Shown here in pieces: positions 42,978 to 51,781 of a stretch of 64,000 nt of DNA. Both the position numbers and the translations under genes were made by a program. Position 1 is the first letter of the stretch. The number at the start of each line of letters is the position of its first letter. Location of the stretch: NCBI GenBank assembly GCA_050485685.1, contig JBJHBW010000015.1, positions 1-64,000 on the forward strand. Direction: 5' to 3'. A model generated the notes under the pieces. That model was given only the letters and a program-made list of their open reading frames with translations, did not search any database and was not told the DNA's origin. The stretch is from JBJHBP01 sp050485685. Lineage in GTDB: Bacteria > Pseudomonadota > Gammaproteobacteria > Steroidobacterales > Rariloculaceae.

Positions 42978-44342
42978 TCAGCTTCTTTCGCGGTCAAACG
43001 CCGCAGCCAGCGCACCGCCCAGCTGATCGACAGCAATCACTTCGATACCCTGCATCTGACGCGGGGCATTTGCACGCGGCACCAGCACGCGGCGAAAACC
43101 GTGTCTGGCCGCCTCCAGGATTCGCTCCTCACCGAAAGGAACGGGCCTGACTTCGCCGGTAAGACCGATTTCTCCGAATACGGCCAGGTCACGCGGAAGT
43201 GCGGCTTCGCGCAGACTGGATACGACTGCAAGCGCAACCGCGAGATCGGCAGCGGTCTCCGACACACGCAGGCCGCCGACGACGTTGGCGTACACATCGT
43301 GTCCGGCCAGAGCCAGGCCGCAATGCCGGTGCAGCACGGCCAGCAACAGACCCAGGCGCTGGCCTTCCAGCCCCTGGGCCAGGCGACGCGGCGACGAGGA
43401 AGTGCTGCCCACGTCTGCCAGCGCCTGCACTTCGACCAGCACCGGCCGGCTGCTCTCGCGGGTGATCAGCGTGACACTGCCCGGCACCGGCCGGCTGCCT
43501 CGCGACAGAAAGATCGCGGACGGATTACTGACTTCTCGGAACCCCGACTGATCCATCGCGAAGAATCCGAGCTCGTTCGCGGCACCGAATCGATTCTTCA
43601 CTGTGCGAATGATGCGCACACGGCTGCCCGCATCGCTTTCGAAATACAGTACGGCGTCGACCATGTGCTCCAGTACCCGGGGACCGGCCAGCGTTCCCTC
43701 CTTGGTGACATGCCCCACAAGCCAGGTTGCAACATTCCGGGATTTCGCGAACTGCACCAGCACCTGCGCCGATTCACGCACCTGACTGACAGTACCAGGC
43801 GCCGATGCGCTTCGCTCACTGAACAGAGTCTGGATCGAATCGATGACCAGCAAGGCAGGTGGCGAAGACTCAAGGTCCGCGATAATGCGTTCCACGCAGG
43901 TTTCGGCCAGCAGCGTCAGAGGGGCATCGGCCACACCAAGACGCTCGGCACGAAGCCCGACCTGCGCCAGCGATTCCTCGCCTGTCACGTAGCACGCTGC
44001 GGCAGCGCGCGCAGCAGCCGCCAGCGAACTGAGCAGCAGTGTGGACTTACCTATGCCGGGATCGCCTCCTATCAACACCACGGAACCGGGCACCAGACCT
44101 CCACCCAGAACCCGGTCCAGCTCACCGAATCCGGTGGCCATACGCTGAACGCCAGTCGTCTGCAGACCGTCAAGACGGGTAAGCTCCGTACGCCCCGCGT
44201 AGTGGGCGGAGGCGGCCCGGTCAATACGACCGGTCTGCTCCGCCAGGGTGTTCCAGGCACCGCAATCCGGGCACTGCCCCTGCCATTTCGGCTGTCGGGC
44301 ACCACACTCGCTGCAGGTATATACCGTCTTGAGGCGCGTCAT
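42978..44342 (-). CDS. radA: DNA repair protein RadA
   Basis: This 454-residue protein has an N-terminal C4 zinc finger (CSECGARQ...CPDCGAW), a RecA-like core with Walker A GGDPGIGKST, the RadA signature KNRFGAANELGFF, and a C-terminal Lon-like domain (about 285-450). RadA is a DnaB-type helicase that extends recombination D-loops. It converges on the CorC-type gene and diverges from the kinase gene. Confidence 0.97.
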   Translation of the reverse strand: MTRLKTVYTCSECGARQPKWQGQCPDCGAWNTLAEQTGRIDRAASAHYAGRTELTRLDGLQTTGVQRMATGFGELDRVLGGGLVPGSVVLIGGDPGIGKSTLLLSSLAAAARAAAACYVTGEESLAQVGLRAERLGVADAPLTLLAETCVERIIADLESSPPALLVIDSIQTLFSERSASAPGTVSQVRESAQVLVQFAKSRNVATWLVGHVTKEGTLAGPRVLEHMVDAVLYFESDAGSRVRIIRTVKNRFGAANELGFFAMDQSGFREVSNPSAIFLSRGSRPVPGSVTLITRESSRPVLVEVQALADVGSTSSSPRRLAQGLEGQRLGLLLAVLHRHCGLALAGHDVYANVVGGLRVSETAADLAVALAVVSSLREAALPRDLAVFGEIGLTGEVRPVPFGEERILEAARHGFRRVLVPRANAPRQMQGIEVIAVDQLGGALAAAFDRERS

Positions 44343-44510
44343 GATGGCGAGAGCATAGCGGAATCGTGCCGAATGCGGTCAGGAACGATTGCGGACATAC
44401 AGGGCCGTTGAAAGACGTGCCTGCATCGCGAAAAACGGGCATGCATCACGCTGAAATGCCCAAGCCGATGCGATACTTGCCCGCTCCACACAGGGTCTCC
44501 ACAGACAGCC

Positions 44511-45467
44511 GTGCTATCACTGTTCCGCAAGCTATCCCGTACCCGCACAGATCGCGCCGGCGCGGACCCGGGGGATAGGCGCGAGCCGTATTCCGGGCAT
44601 GAGCCGGCGGATCTGACAGCGACCGGTTACGGCGGCGGACGAAACAGGCTGGGCCGGTACGAACTGCTGGAAACGATAGGCACAGGTACGAACGGAACTG
44701 TATATCTCGCCCAGGATCCCAGAATCAACCGCAGGGTCGCGATCAAGGCCATAGATTTCAGCGTGGAGTTCGTTCCCGAGGAACTCGACGGTGCCCGGCA
44801 ACGCTTTCTGCGCGAAGCGCAAACCGCAGGCCGACTCAATCATCCGGACATTGTCACCATCCATGACGTCGGCGAACACGATGGTCTTGGCTATATCGCG
44901 ATGGAGTACGTTTCCGGGAACCGACTCAGCGATTTCACCGCTCCCGACCGTCTGCTACCGATCCCGGTCGTGCTCGATGTGACCGCCAGAGTCGCCGATG
45001 CCCTGCATTACGCACATCGGCAGAATGTCGTGCACAGGGATATCAAGCCGGCGAATATTATGTATGATTCAGCCTCACGCAGCCTGAAAATAACAGACTT
45101 CGGAATAGCCAGACTTATTGACGCCGGACGTACTCGAACAGGCATCGTACTGGGCACGCCTTCGTTCATGTCGCCGGAGCAGCTCGAAGGGGAAAACGTG
45201 AACGCGCACACGGACTTATTCGCGTTGGGTGTTACCCTGTACCAACTGTTGACCTCTCGCCTGCCTTTCCACGGAGACTCCATGACGAAGCTGATGTTCG
45301 TTATCGCCAACGAACCGCACACACCTGTCACGACGTTACGCCCGCAGCTGCCGCGTCGCATGGATCAGATCATGGACCGGGCGCTGGCGAAGCGTCCCGA
45401 GCATCGGTATCAGTCCGGCGCTGCAATGGCAGCGGACCTGCGCGATGTCGCCCGGGCAATTGCCTGA
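44511..45467 (+). CDS. Soluble Ser/Thr protein kinase (Hanks type)
   Basis: This 318-residue kinase starts at GTG without an obvious ribosome site. A 48-residue disordered N-terminus precedes the kinase domain. All catalytic elements are present: Gly loop GTGTNGTV (57-64), K79, E102, HRDIKPAN with D177 and N182, DFG at 196-198 and SPE at 221-223. Thr208 and Thr210 in the activation loop are candidate autophosphorylation sites. The protein ends with the kinase domain, with no TM helix and no PASTA or other sensor part. It is followed at 30 bases by a PP2C phosphatase and then an FHA protein. Confidence 0.93.
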   Translation: MLSLFRKLSRTRTDRAGADPGDRREPYSGHEPADLTATGYGGGRNRLGRYELLETIGTGTNGTVYLAQDPRINRRVAIKAIDFSVEFVPEELDGARQRFLREAQTAGRLNHPDIVTIHDVGEHDGLGYIAMEYVSGNRLSDFTAPDRLLPIPVVLDVTARVADALHYAHRQNVVHRDIKPANIMYDSASRSLKITDFGIARLIDAGRTRTGIVLGTPSFMSPEQLEGENVNAHTDLFALGVTLYQLLTSRLPFHGDSMTKLMFVIANEPHTPVTTLRPQLPRRMDQIMDRALAKRPEHRYQSGAAMAADLRDVARAIA

Positions 45468-45497
45468 CAGCTCTGGACGGACGGCGGGCGCATACGT

Positions 45498-46322
45498 ATG
45501 AATCTCAGAGGCAAATTTGTTCACGTCGAACTGTCCGACGTCGGCAAGGTTCGCGATCATAACGAAGACGCTATCGGTGCCGAGCCCGACATAGGCCTCT
45601 GGGTACTCGCCGATGGCATGGGCGGCTATAACGCCGGCGAAGTGGCCAGCGGAATTGCGGTTAAGACCGTCATCGAAATGGTGACCTCGTCCTGCAGACG
45701 CGAGAACCGCAACGACATAGAGCCGGACACCGGCTTCATGCGGCAGACCATCGCGCTACGCGACGCGGTGTATCGGGCGAACAAGATCATTCACCAGACG
45801 GCCAGAACTCAGCCGCAATGTGAGGGCATGGGTACAACACTGGTCGCCTGCCTGTTCTACGACAACAAGATCTCGGTGGCTCATGTGGGCGACTCGCGAC
45901 TTTACCGGCTGCGCGGGACCCGCTTCGAGCAGATCACGATGGACCACTCACTGTTGCAGGAACTGGTCGATCGCGGCTTCTATTCACAGGAAGAGGCACA
46001 GCGGGCTACAAACCGCAACTATGTGACCCGCGCTCTCGGCGTGGAACCCGGTGTGGATGTGGAGGTGCAGGAAGCAGAAGTCGAGAAAGGCGACTACTTT
46101 CTCTTATGTTCCGACGGGCTGCCGGACATGGTGGAAGACGAAGACATACACCTGACCATCAGCACTTTTGAGAACGACGTAAAGACCATAGGCGAACAAC
46201 TCATCAAGCTAAGCAACGACAACGGCGGTCGCGACAACATCTCGCTGGTGCTGGTCCGTGTCGTGGACAGCTTTCCTGCCAACGCGGGATTGTTCGACAA
46301 ATTCAGAAAACTGTTCGGGTAA
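45498..46322 (+). CDS. PP2C-family Ser/Thr protein phosphatase
   Basis: This 274-residue phosphatase shows the PP2C metal-binding motifs: SDVGKVRDHNEDA at the start (E23, D24), LADGMGG (D39), HVGDSRLYRLRG, LCSDGLPDMVEDEDI and GGRDNISLVLVR. It probably reverses the action of the upstream kinase. It is soluble and has no regulatory domain. The gene is within an apparent three-gene operon with the kinase and FHA genes. Confidence 0.93.
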   Translation: MNLRGKFVHVELSDVGKVRDHNEDAIGAEPDIGLWVLADGMGGYNAGEVASGIAVKTVIEMVTSSCRRENRNDIEPDTGFMRQTIALRDAVYRANKIIHQTARTQPQCEGMGTTLVACLFYDNKISVAHVGDSRLYRLRGTRFEQITMDHSLLQELVDRGFYSQEEAQRATNRNYVTRALGVEPGVDVEVQEAEVEKGDYFLLCSDGLPDMVEDEDIHLTISTFENDVKTIGEQLIKLSNDNGGRDNISLVLVRVVDSFPANAGLFDKFRKLFG

Positions 46323-46336
46323 ACGGGACTATAACG

Positions 46337-47149
46337 ATGGCACGCCTGATACTCAGCTTGGACAGCCAGACCCTGGCTGAATACAACATGACCAAGGAGC
46401 GTTATACCGTGGGTCGTTTGCCCGACAACGACATCCGTATCGATAACGCCGCCGTCAGCGGTCATCACTCGCTCATCATCAACATACTGAACGATTCATT
46501 CCTCGAGGATCTGAACAGCACCAACGGCACCTACGTCAATGGCAAACTGATCAAGAAACATGCCTTGCAGCATGGAGATGTCATCACCGTCGGACACCAT
46601 CAGCTTCGCTACGTTGATGATCAGGCGGATCAGGCGCCAGACGACGAGTTCGAAAAGACCATGGTCATAGAGTCCAGTGCCCAGGTCGAGCGCCATGTCG
46701 CGAAAGCCGCCGAAGTCGCGGCGGGCCGTGCCACCGCAACCCCGGCAGCGCCAGCTGCGACTGCCGGCGCTTCGACGACAGGTGAACAGCCGTCGGGCGA
46801 CCTTAACTCCCCGGCGCCCCGGCGCGCATTCTCACCCACCGAAACTCAGGACGTGGATCCGGATGCTGTCCCGGTCCTGCCGCTGGCCAAGTTGCAGGTG
46901 CTGTCCGGCACCTTCGCCGGCAGGGAACTGGAGCTGACCAAGGCCCTGACGACACTGGGCCGGCCCGGTGTGCAGGTGGCTGCCATCACGCGCCGCGCAG
47001 AGGGCTATTTCATCGTGCATGTCGAGGGCGGCGAGGATCACGGCTATCCGCAGGTCAACGGCGCCAGCATCGGCCCGCAGGCTCGCAAACTCAAGGATAA
47101 CGACGTGATTCAGCTGGCCGGCGTCAAGATGGGGTTTTTCCTGAGCTGA
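46337..47149 (+). CDS. FHA-domain protein (phosphothreonine binding), possibly two FHA folds
   Basis: This 270-residue protein has an N-terminal FHA domain (about 1-95) with GR at 26-27, S41, H44 and the STNGTYVNG loop (61-69). These are the residues that contact phosphothreonine. A disordered Ala/Thr/Pro-rich linker (115-175) follows. The C-terminal part (180-270) looks like a second, degenerate FHA sandwich because GRELELTKALTTLGRPGVQ and VNGASIGPQ fall where family motifs would be, without the key Ser/His. It is the likely output partner of the kinase-phosphatase pair. Confidence 0.88.
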   Translation: MARLILSLDSQTLAEYNMTKERYTVGRLPDNDIRIDNAAVSGHHSLIINILNDSFLEDLNSTNGTYVNGKLIKKHALQHGDVITVGHHQLRYVDDQADQAPDDEFEKTMVIESSAQVERHVAKAAEVAAGRATATPAAPAATAGASTTGEQPSGDLNSPAPRRAFSPTETQDVDPDAVPVLPLAKLQVLSGTFAGRELELTKALTTLGRPGVQVAAITRRAEGYFIVHVEGGEDHGYPQVNGASIGPQARKLKDNDVIQLAGVKMGFFLS

Positions 47150-47183
47150 CCCTGAGGCCCGGGTGACGGCAGGGCTCTTCTAT

Positions 47184-48578
47184 TCAGAAGACGCCTTCGC
47201 CGTAGGCTTCGGCGACCAGGTTCTCGAACTTCGTGAACTCCCCGAGGAAGGTCAGGTGAAACTCGCCGACTGGGCCATTACGCTGTTTGCCGATAATGAT
47301 ATCGGCAATACCCTTGCGCGGCGTATCGGCTTCGTACACTTCCTCGCGATAAATGAACACGATGAGGTCCGCATCCTGTTCGATTGCACCGGATTCACGC
47401 AGGTCCGACATCACCGGTTTCTTGTCGGTGCGCTGTTCGACGCTGCGGTTGAGCTGTGAAAGCGCGATCACCGGCACATCAAGCTCCTTCGCGAGCGCCT
47501 TGAGTGACCGGGATATCTCCGAGATCTCCGTCGCCCGGTTCTCCTTGGTGCCTGCGACCTGCATCAGCTGCAGATAGTCGACCACAATGAGCCCCAGCCC
47601 GTGTTCACGCTTCAGCCGGCGCGCCCTCGCCCTCATCTCGGTGGGCGACAGACCCGCGCCGTCGTCGATGAATATCGGCGCGTTGGACATCATGGAGACG
47701 GCCGAGTCAATTCTTGACCAGTCTTCTTCCGAAAGTTTGCCGGTGCGAAGGCGCGACTGGTTGACCCGCCCGATGGAACCGATCATGCGGAAACTCAGCT
47801 GCTCCGATGACATCTCCATACTGAAGATCGCCGTCGGCACCTGGTTGCCTATGGCCGCATTCTCGGCAATGTTCATTGCAAACGTCGTCTTGCCCATGGA
47901 CGGGCGGCCGGCAACGATGATCAGGTCACCGCGCTGCAGTCCGGCGGTCATCTGATCCATGTCAGCGAAGCCGGTCGATATCCCCGTGATCTCACCCTCA
48001 GTGTGACTCAGGACATCGAGACGATCTATGGTTTCGGGAAGAATCTGTTTCAGCGGCCGGAATCCCGCGCCCCGGCGTTGCCCCCTGTCGGCAATCTCGA
48101 ACACACGCTGTTCCGCCAGATCCACCAGCTCGTCAACGGTGCGTCCTTCCTGATCATGCGCGCTGGCGGCGATATCGCCACCGATCTCGATCAGCTGGCG
48201 CAGCATCGAGCGCTCACGAACGATACGAGCGTACGCGCGGATATTCGCTGCGCTGGGCGTGTCCTCAACCAGCTGGGCGATGTAATCCACGCCACCCGCG
48301 GCCTCGAGCTGCGTCGTGCGCTTCAGATACTCGCTGACAGTGACTGCGTCAGGCGGCTGGTCACGTTCGACCAATGCCTCGATTGCGGAAAATATCAGCC
48401 GGTGATCAGGGCGATAGAAATCATCCGACGACACCGCATCGGCGATCTGGTCCCAGGCACGCTGATCCAGCATCAGACCGCCGAGTACAGCCTGCTCCGC
48501 CTCCAGCGAATGCGGCGGCAACCGAAGCGCCGCGGCGCCGGGCCTTCTGGAACCGGATTTGCTGAATGCTTCTACCAT
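47184..48578 (-). CDS. dnaB: Replicative DNA helicase DnaB
   Basis: This 464-residue helicase has the DnaB N-terminal helical domain (PPHSLEAEQAVLGGLML) and the RecA-like motor with Walker A GRPSMGKTT. It also has the Walker B/hexamer motif VVDYLQLM and the C-terminal arginine-finger region. No intein is present. It is the last gene of rpsF-rpsR-DUF2232-rplI-dnaB and converges on the FHA gene. Confidence 0.98.
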   Translation of the reverse strand: MVEAFSKSGSRRPGAAALRLPPHSLEAEQAVLGGLMLDQRAWDQIADAVSSDDFYRPDHRLIFSAIEALVERDQPPDAVTVSEYLKRTTQLEAAGGVDYIAQLVEDTPSAANIRAYARIVRERSMLRQLIEIGGDIAASAHDQEGRTVDELVDLAEQRVFEIADRGQRRGAGFRPLKQILPETIDRLDVLSHTEGEITGISTGFADMDQMTAGLQRGDLIIVAGRPSMGKTTFAMNIAENAAIGNQVPTAIFSMEMSSEQLSFRMIGSIGRVNQSRLRTGKLSEEDWSRIDSAVSMMSNAPIFIDDGAGLSPTEMRARARRLKREHGLGLIVVDYLQLMQVAGTKENRATEISEISRSLKALAKELDVPVIALSQLNRSVEQRTDKKPVMSDLRESGAIEQDADLIVFIYREEVYEADTPRKGIADIIIGKQRNGPVGEFHLTFLGEFTKFENLVAEAYGEGVF

Positions 48579-48629
48579 GCGCCCAATTTACCCCGGCAAC
48601 GCCCTCAGGGAAACGGGCGCCGGCATCGC

Positions 48630-49103
48630 TCAGGACGCGTCGGCACCTGCCTCGGTTTCCGGCGCCTGCACGATCACCTTGACGGTCACATTCACGTCGC
48701 TGTGCAGATGAAATTCCACTTCGTGTTCGCCGGCCACGCGTATCGGGCCTTCGGCCATGCGGATTTCACTGCGGGACACCTCGATGCCCTCTGCCGCACA
48801 GGCTTCGGCAATATCTATGGTACCGACTGAACCGAAGAGCTTTCCTTCCGTTCCTGCCTGGGCATTGATGGTCAGCACCTTGCCCTCGAGCTGGCTGGCG
48901 CGCGCCTGGGCCGCCGAAAGTTCCTCGGCTGCCTTGCGTTCAATCTCCGCGCGACGTTCCTCGAACAGCGCGAGGTTTTCGGCAGTCGCCACCGTTGCCT
49001 TGCCCTGGGGAAGCAGGAAGTTCCGCGCATAGCCAGGCTTCACGCGGACCTTGTCACCGATACCACCAAGGTTGTCGATCTTTTCCAGAAGAATGATTTC
49101 CAT
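48630..49103 (-). CDS. rplI: 50S ribosomal protein L9
   Basis: This 157-residue protein is bL9: the N-terminal MEIILLEKIDNLGGIGDKVRVKPGYARNFLLP domain, a long connecting helix and the C-terminal domain ending VKVIVQAP. A short acidic tail follows. It sits between the DUF2232 gene and dnaB. Confidence 0.97.
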   Translation of the reverse strand: MEIILLEKIDNLGGIGDKVRVKPGYARNFLLPQGKATVATAENLALFEERRAEIERKAAEELSAAQARASQLEGKVLTINAQAGTEGKLFGSVGTIDIAEACAAEGIEVSRSEIRMAEGPIRVAGEHEVEFHLHSDVNVTVKVIVQAPETEAGADAS

Positions 49104-49118
49104 GTCTTTTCGCTCCGA

Positions 49119-50000
49119 TCACGCACCTGAACGCAGGGGTGCGCGCAGGTCAAACAGATTATCCAGCATCCCGACGGCCACCATCGCGAGCATGATGATA
49201 CCGCTCAACGGGGTCACCAGCAGGACATAAACAGGGGCTACAGCAATCGGGTGCCATTGTCGCCGGTATGCCCAGGCATGCAACACCGCCAGTCCCTGAA
49301 ACAGCAATGCGACCACCGCCAACGGCGCGAGGTTCCTCACCAGGGCCATGTCCAGCACCAGCGCCAGTCCGATGATGCCGACGGCAGTCAGCCCGACCGC
49401 CCTGGACAGCCGGAACTCGCGAAACTGGGCACCGAATCGCTCTACACCCTCGGCCATTGCAGACCACCAGTGTGAGAGCACCAGTGCAATTGCAAGCTGC
49501 ACGAACAGCAATGCGATGATCACGCCCGTCAGCAGGTGCTGCCATCCGGTCAGCGCCTCGATCTGTTCCGCTGTCGCACCACCGTCACGCAACGCATCCA
49601 GCACCTGATCCAGAACCGGGCCGAACACACCGCGGCCACCATCACCGGCGAGCACGAACAGGACGATCACTGCGCCTGCAATCATCGCAAGCCATTCGAA
49701 TGTGACCTGGAACGACTGCGCGGACCTCAGCAACAGTGCACCGATGAGCACACCGCTGAGAAAGCTGAATACGCCTACCGAACCGAGAACCGCCGCATTG
49801 GACCCGGTAATGACAGCGAGGACCAGCATGCCGCCGACTGCAATGCCGGCGCTCATCATGCCCTGGGACACGCCGCGGCGAACCGTATCCAGTGCCAGCA
49901 GCGCCGTTGAAACCAGAGCCACAAACGGCGCCAGCGCAATTGCCAGCAGGATGAGCCGGTAGCGTTGCCCCAGCAGCCAGTCTATTACGGCCTTCATCAC
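49119..50000 (-). CDS. DUF2232 multi-pass membrane protein
   Basis: This 293-residue protein has eight or nine predicted TM helices. Its position between rpsR and rplI and its size fit the DUF2232 (YybS-like) family, which is common there in non-enteric gammaproteobacteria. Translation probably begins at ATG 49997; the frame opens with GTG 50000. No functional motif is visible. A role tied to translation is only suggested by position. Confidence 0.8.
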   Translation of the reverse strand: MMKAVIDWLLGQRYRLILLAIALAPFVALVSTALLALDTVRRGVSQGMMSAGIAVGGMLVLAVITGSNAAVLGSVGVFSFLSGVLIGALLLRSAQSFQVTFEWLAMIAGAVIVLFVLAGDGGRGVFGPVLDQVLDALRDGGATAEQIEALTGWQHLLTGVIIALLFVQLAIALVLSHWWSAMAEGVERFGAQFREFRLSRAVGLTAVGIIGLALVLDMALVRNLAPLAVVALLFQGLAVLHAWAYRRQWHPIAVAPVYVLLVTPLSGIIMLAMVAVGMLDNLFDLRAPLRSGA

Positions 50001-50034
50001 AGGCGCCGCACCGCCGCCGGCAGGGCGAGAGTGC

Positions 50035-50259
50035 TCAGTGCCGGTCGGTGTAAGGCAGCAGCGCGAGAAATCGTGCGCGCTTGATGGCCGTCGCGAGCTG
50101 ACGCTGATAAGGCGCCCGGGTTCCGGTAATGCGACTGGGCACGATCTTGCCGGTTTCCGTGATGTAGGCCTTCAGCGTTGCCAGATCCTTGTAGTCGATC
50201 TCTTCCACGCCTTCCGCGGTAAAGCGGCAGAACTTCTTGCGACGAAAATAACGAGCCAT
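50035..50259 (-). CDS. rpsR: 30S ribosomal protein S18
   Basis: This 74-residue protein is bS18: RRKKFCRFTAEGVEEIDYKDL, RITGTRAPYQRQL and the basic C-terminus. It forms a dimer with S6 on 16S rRNA, and that dimer can repress its own mRNA in many bacteria. It follows rpsF by 54 bases. Confidence 0.98.
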   Translation of the reverse strand: MARYFRRKKFCRFTAEGVEEIDYKDLATLKAYITETGKIVPSRITGTRAPYQRQLATAIKRARFLALLPYTDRH

Positions 50260-50313
50260 GTCCTGTGCTCCTGAGTATTCGAGTTTCGGGGCGGGCGGTT
50301 TCAGACGCGACGA

Positions 50314-50823
50314 TCAGCCGCGACTGTCCTCGCCACCTTCCTTGTCCGCAGCGGTGCCGTCAGATGACTCTTCACTGGCGTCGTCTTCCGAATCGGCGTC
50401 GCCGTCGCTGTCATCGCCATCACCTTCCGATGTGCGTGAACGGTCGTCATCACGCGCGCGGGAACCTCGCGATGGACCCTGCGCCTCACGAGCCTTTTCC
50501 TCTTCGTTGGCTTTCGCCATTACGGACGGCTCGGTAATCGCCTTGTCGCGATTGACCACGAGATAACGAAGGACCGCATCGCTGAAACGGAACGAACCGG
50601 TGAGCTCTTCGAGCGCAGCCTTGTCGCATTCGATGTTCAGCAGGAGGTAGTGGGCCTTGTGAACCTTGGAGATGGGATGGGCCAGCTGTCGGCGCCCCCA
50701 GTCTTCCTCACGATGAATGACCCCGCCGGCGCCTTCGATCATGGTGCGATAACGCACAAGCATCGCAGGCACCTGTTCACTCTGGTCAGGGTGGACCAGA
50801 AACACGACTTCGTAGTGTCTCAA
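50314..50823 (-). CDS. rpsF: 30S ribosomal protein S6 with long charged tail
   Basis: The gene starts at TTG 50823 with GGGAG upstream; the canonical MRHYEVVFLVHPDQSEQ start leaves no doubt. The S6 fold takes residues 1-95. A further 74 residues are Lys/Glu, then Arg/Ser, then a mostly Asp/Glu/Ser tail. E. coli S6 is lengthened with glutamates by RimK after translation; here an acidic tail is encoded. It is the first gene of its operon, with a promoter and leader hairpin upstream. Confidence 0.97.
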   Translation of the reverse strand: MRHYEVVFLVHPDQSEQVPAMLVRYRTMIEGAGGVIHREEDWGRRQLAHPISKVHKAHYLLLNIECDKAALEELTGSFRFSDAVLRYLVVNRDKAITEPSVMAKANEEEKAREAQGPSRGSRARDDDRSRTSEGDGDDSDGDADSEDDASEESSDGTAADKEGGEDSRG

Positions 50824-50846
50824 CTGAAACTCCCTGTGGATTAACA

Positions 50847-50870
50847 GCCTCCCGCATCTGGCGGTGAGGC
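50847..50870 (-). promoter_or_regulatory. Hairpin in the rpsF leader, candidate S6:S18 control element
   Basis: The minus strand leader contains GCCTC-A-CCGC-CAGAT-GCGG-GAGGC, a 9-bp stem with one bulged A and a CCG next to the bulge, 24 bases before the start codon. Published S6:S18 leader motifs are hairpins with an exposed CCG, but I cannot match the full consensus by eye. Confidence 0.4.
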
Positions 50871-50918
50871 AAGGAGTGACTGCCCGGAAACGGCTCCGGG
50901 ACTGGTCAAAGGTCGAGC

Positions 50919-50947
50919 ATCGTACTCGACTGGCGCACGCGGCTCAA
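50919..50947 (-). promoter_or_regulatory. Predicted promoter of the rpsF-dnaB operon
   Basis: Minus strand TTGAGC (50942-50947) and TACGAT (50919-50924) are 17 bases apart. The expected start near 50912 gives a leader of about 90 nt. It lies downstream of the rlmB stop. Confidence 0.5.
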
Positions 50948-50993
50948 GGGCGCTGCAGCATCAGGCACATCGCGGCCCAGAGGCGCGACCAAC

Positions 50994-51764
50994 TCACTCG
51001 CGGCGCGCGCTGCCGTCCCCAGGGCCGCCTGCCTGTCGCACGACCTCGAAAAGGACGACCGCGGCGGCAACCGATACGTTCAGGCTGCCGACGGAGCCCC
51101 TCATCGGAATCTGCACCAGCTCGTCACAATGCTCCCGGGTAAGGCGCCTGAGGCCGCGCCCTTCGGATCCCAGCACCAGCGCCAGAGGCCGGTGCAGCCG
51201 GGATGCGTACAGCGATGTCGCGCCATCGGATTCCGCGCCCACCACCCGCACGTTCACCGACTGCAGCCAGCGCAGCACACGGGCAAGATTCGGGACCTCA
51301 ACGACAGGGACGGTTTCCGCGGCTCCGGTGGCGACCTTCAGGGCCGCCGGCGTCAGGCTGGCCGAGCGCGACCGGGGCACTATGACGGCATCCACACCGG
51401 CCGCGTCGGCCGTGCGCAGGCAGGCCCCAAGATTGCGCGGATCCTCGACTCCGTCCAGAACCAGCAGCAGCAGATCCGCTCCCCTGGCCAGCACACGTTC
51501 TTCCAGGTCCGTCACCGACAGTGGCTGCGGTGGACGCACCTCAAGCAACACACCCTGATGGGCACCGCCACCCGCCAGACGGTCGAGCTCGTGTCGGCTG
51601 GTACGCCGCACCTGAGCGCCGGCAGCGCTGATCTGCGCAGCAAGCGCTTCAAGCTGCGAGTTCCTGTCTCCGGCGAGGACTACCGCACTGACAATACCGT
51701 GCGGGCGGGCTGCCAGTACCGCCCGCGCCGTATGGATGCCATACACGCGATAGCTGGAGGACAA
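50994..51764 (-). CDS. rlmB: 23S rRNA (guanosine-2251-2'-O)-methyltransferase
   Basis: The start is TTG 51764 with GGGGA upstream. The 256-residue SpoU methyltransferase has an N-terminal substrate-binding domain (1-80) and the knotted domain with LVLDGVEDPRNLGACLRTADAAG, LVLGSEGRGLRRL and IPMRGSVGSLNVSVAAAV. It methylates Gm2251 in the peptidyl-transferase loop. It follows rnr by 17 bases, as in E. coli. Confidence 0.95.
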   Translation of the reverse strand: MSSSYRVYGIHTARAVLAARPHGIVSAVVLAGDRNSQLEALAAQISAAGAQVRRTSRHELDRLAGGGAHQGVLLEVRPPQPLSVTDLEERVLARGADLLLLVLDGVEDPRNLGACLRTADAAGVDAVIVPRSRSASLTPAALKVATGAAETVPVVEVPNLARVLRWLQSVNVRVVGAESDGATSLYASRLHRPLALVLGSEGRGLRRLTREHCDELVQIPMRGSVGSLNVSVAAAVVLFEVVRQAGGPGDGSARRE

Positions 51765-51781
51765 GCTGTTTCCCCGGGTTC

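Noticed and set aside
42831..44411. 526-codon plus-strand open frame opposite radA
   Set aside because: Shadow of radA. Low-complexity character and no plausible start or ribosome site.
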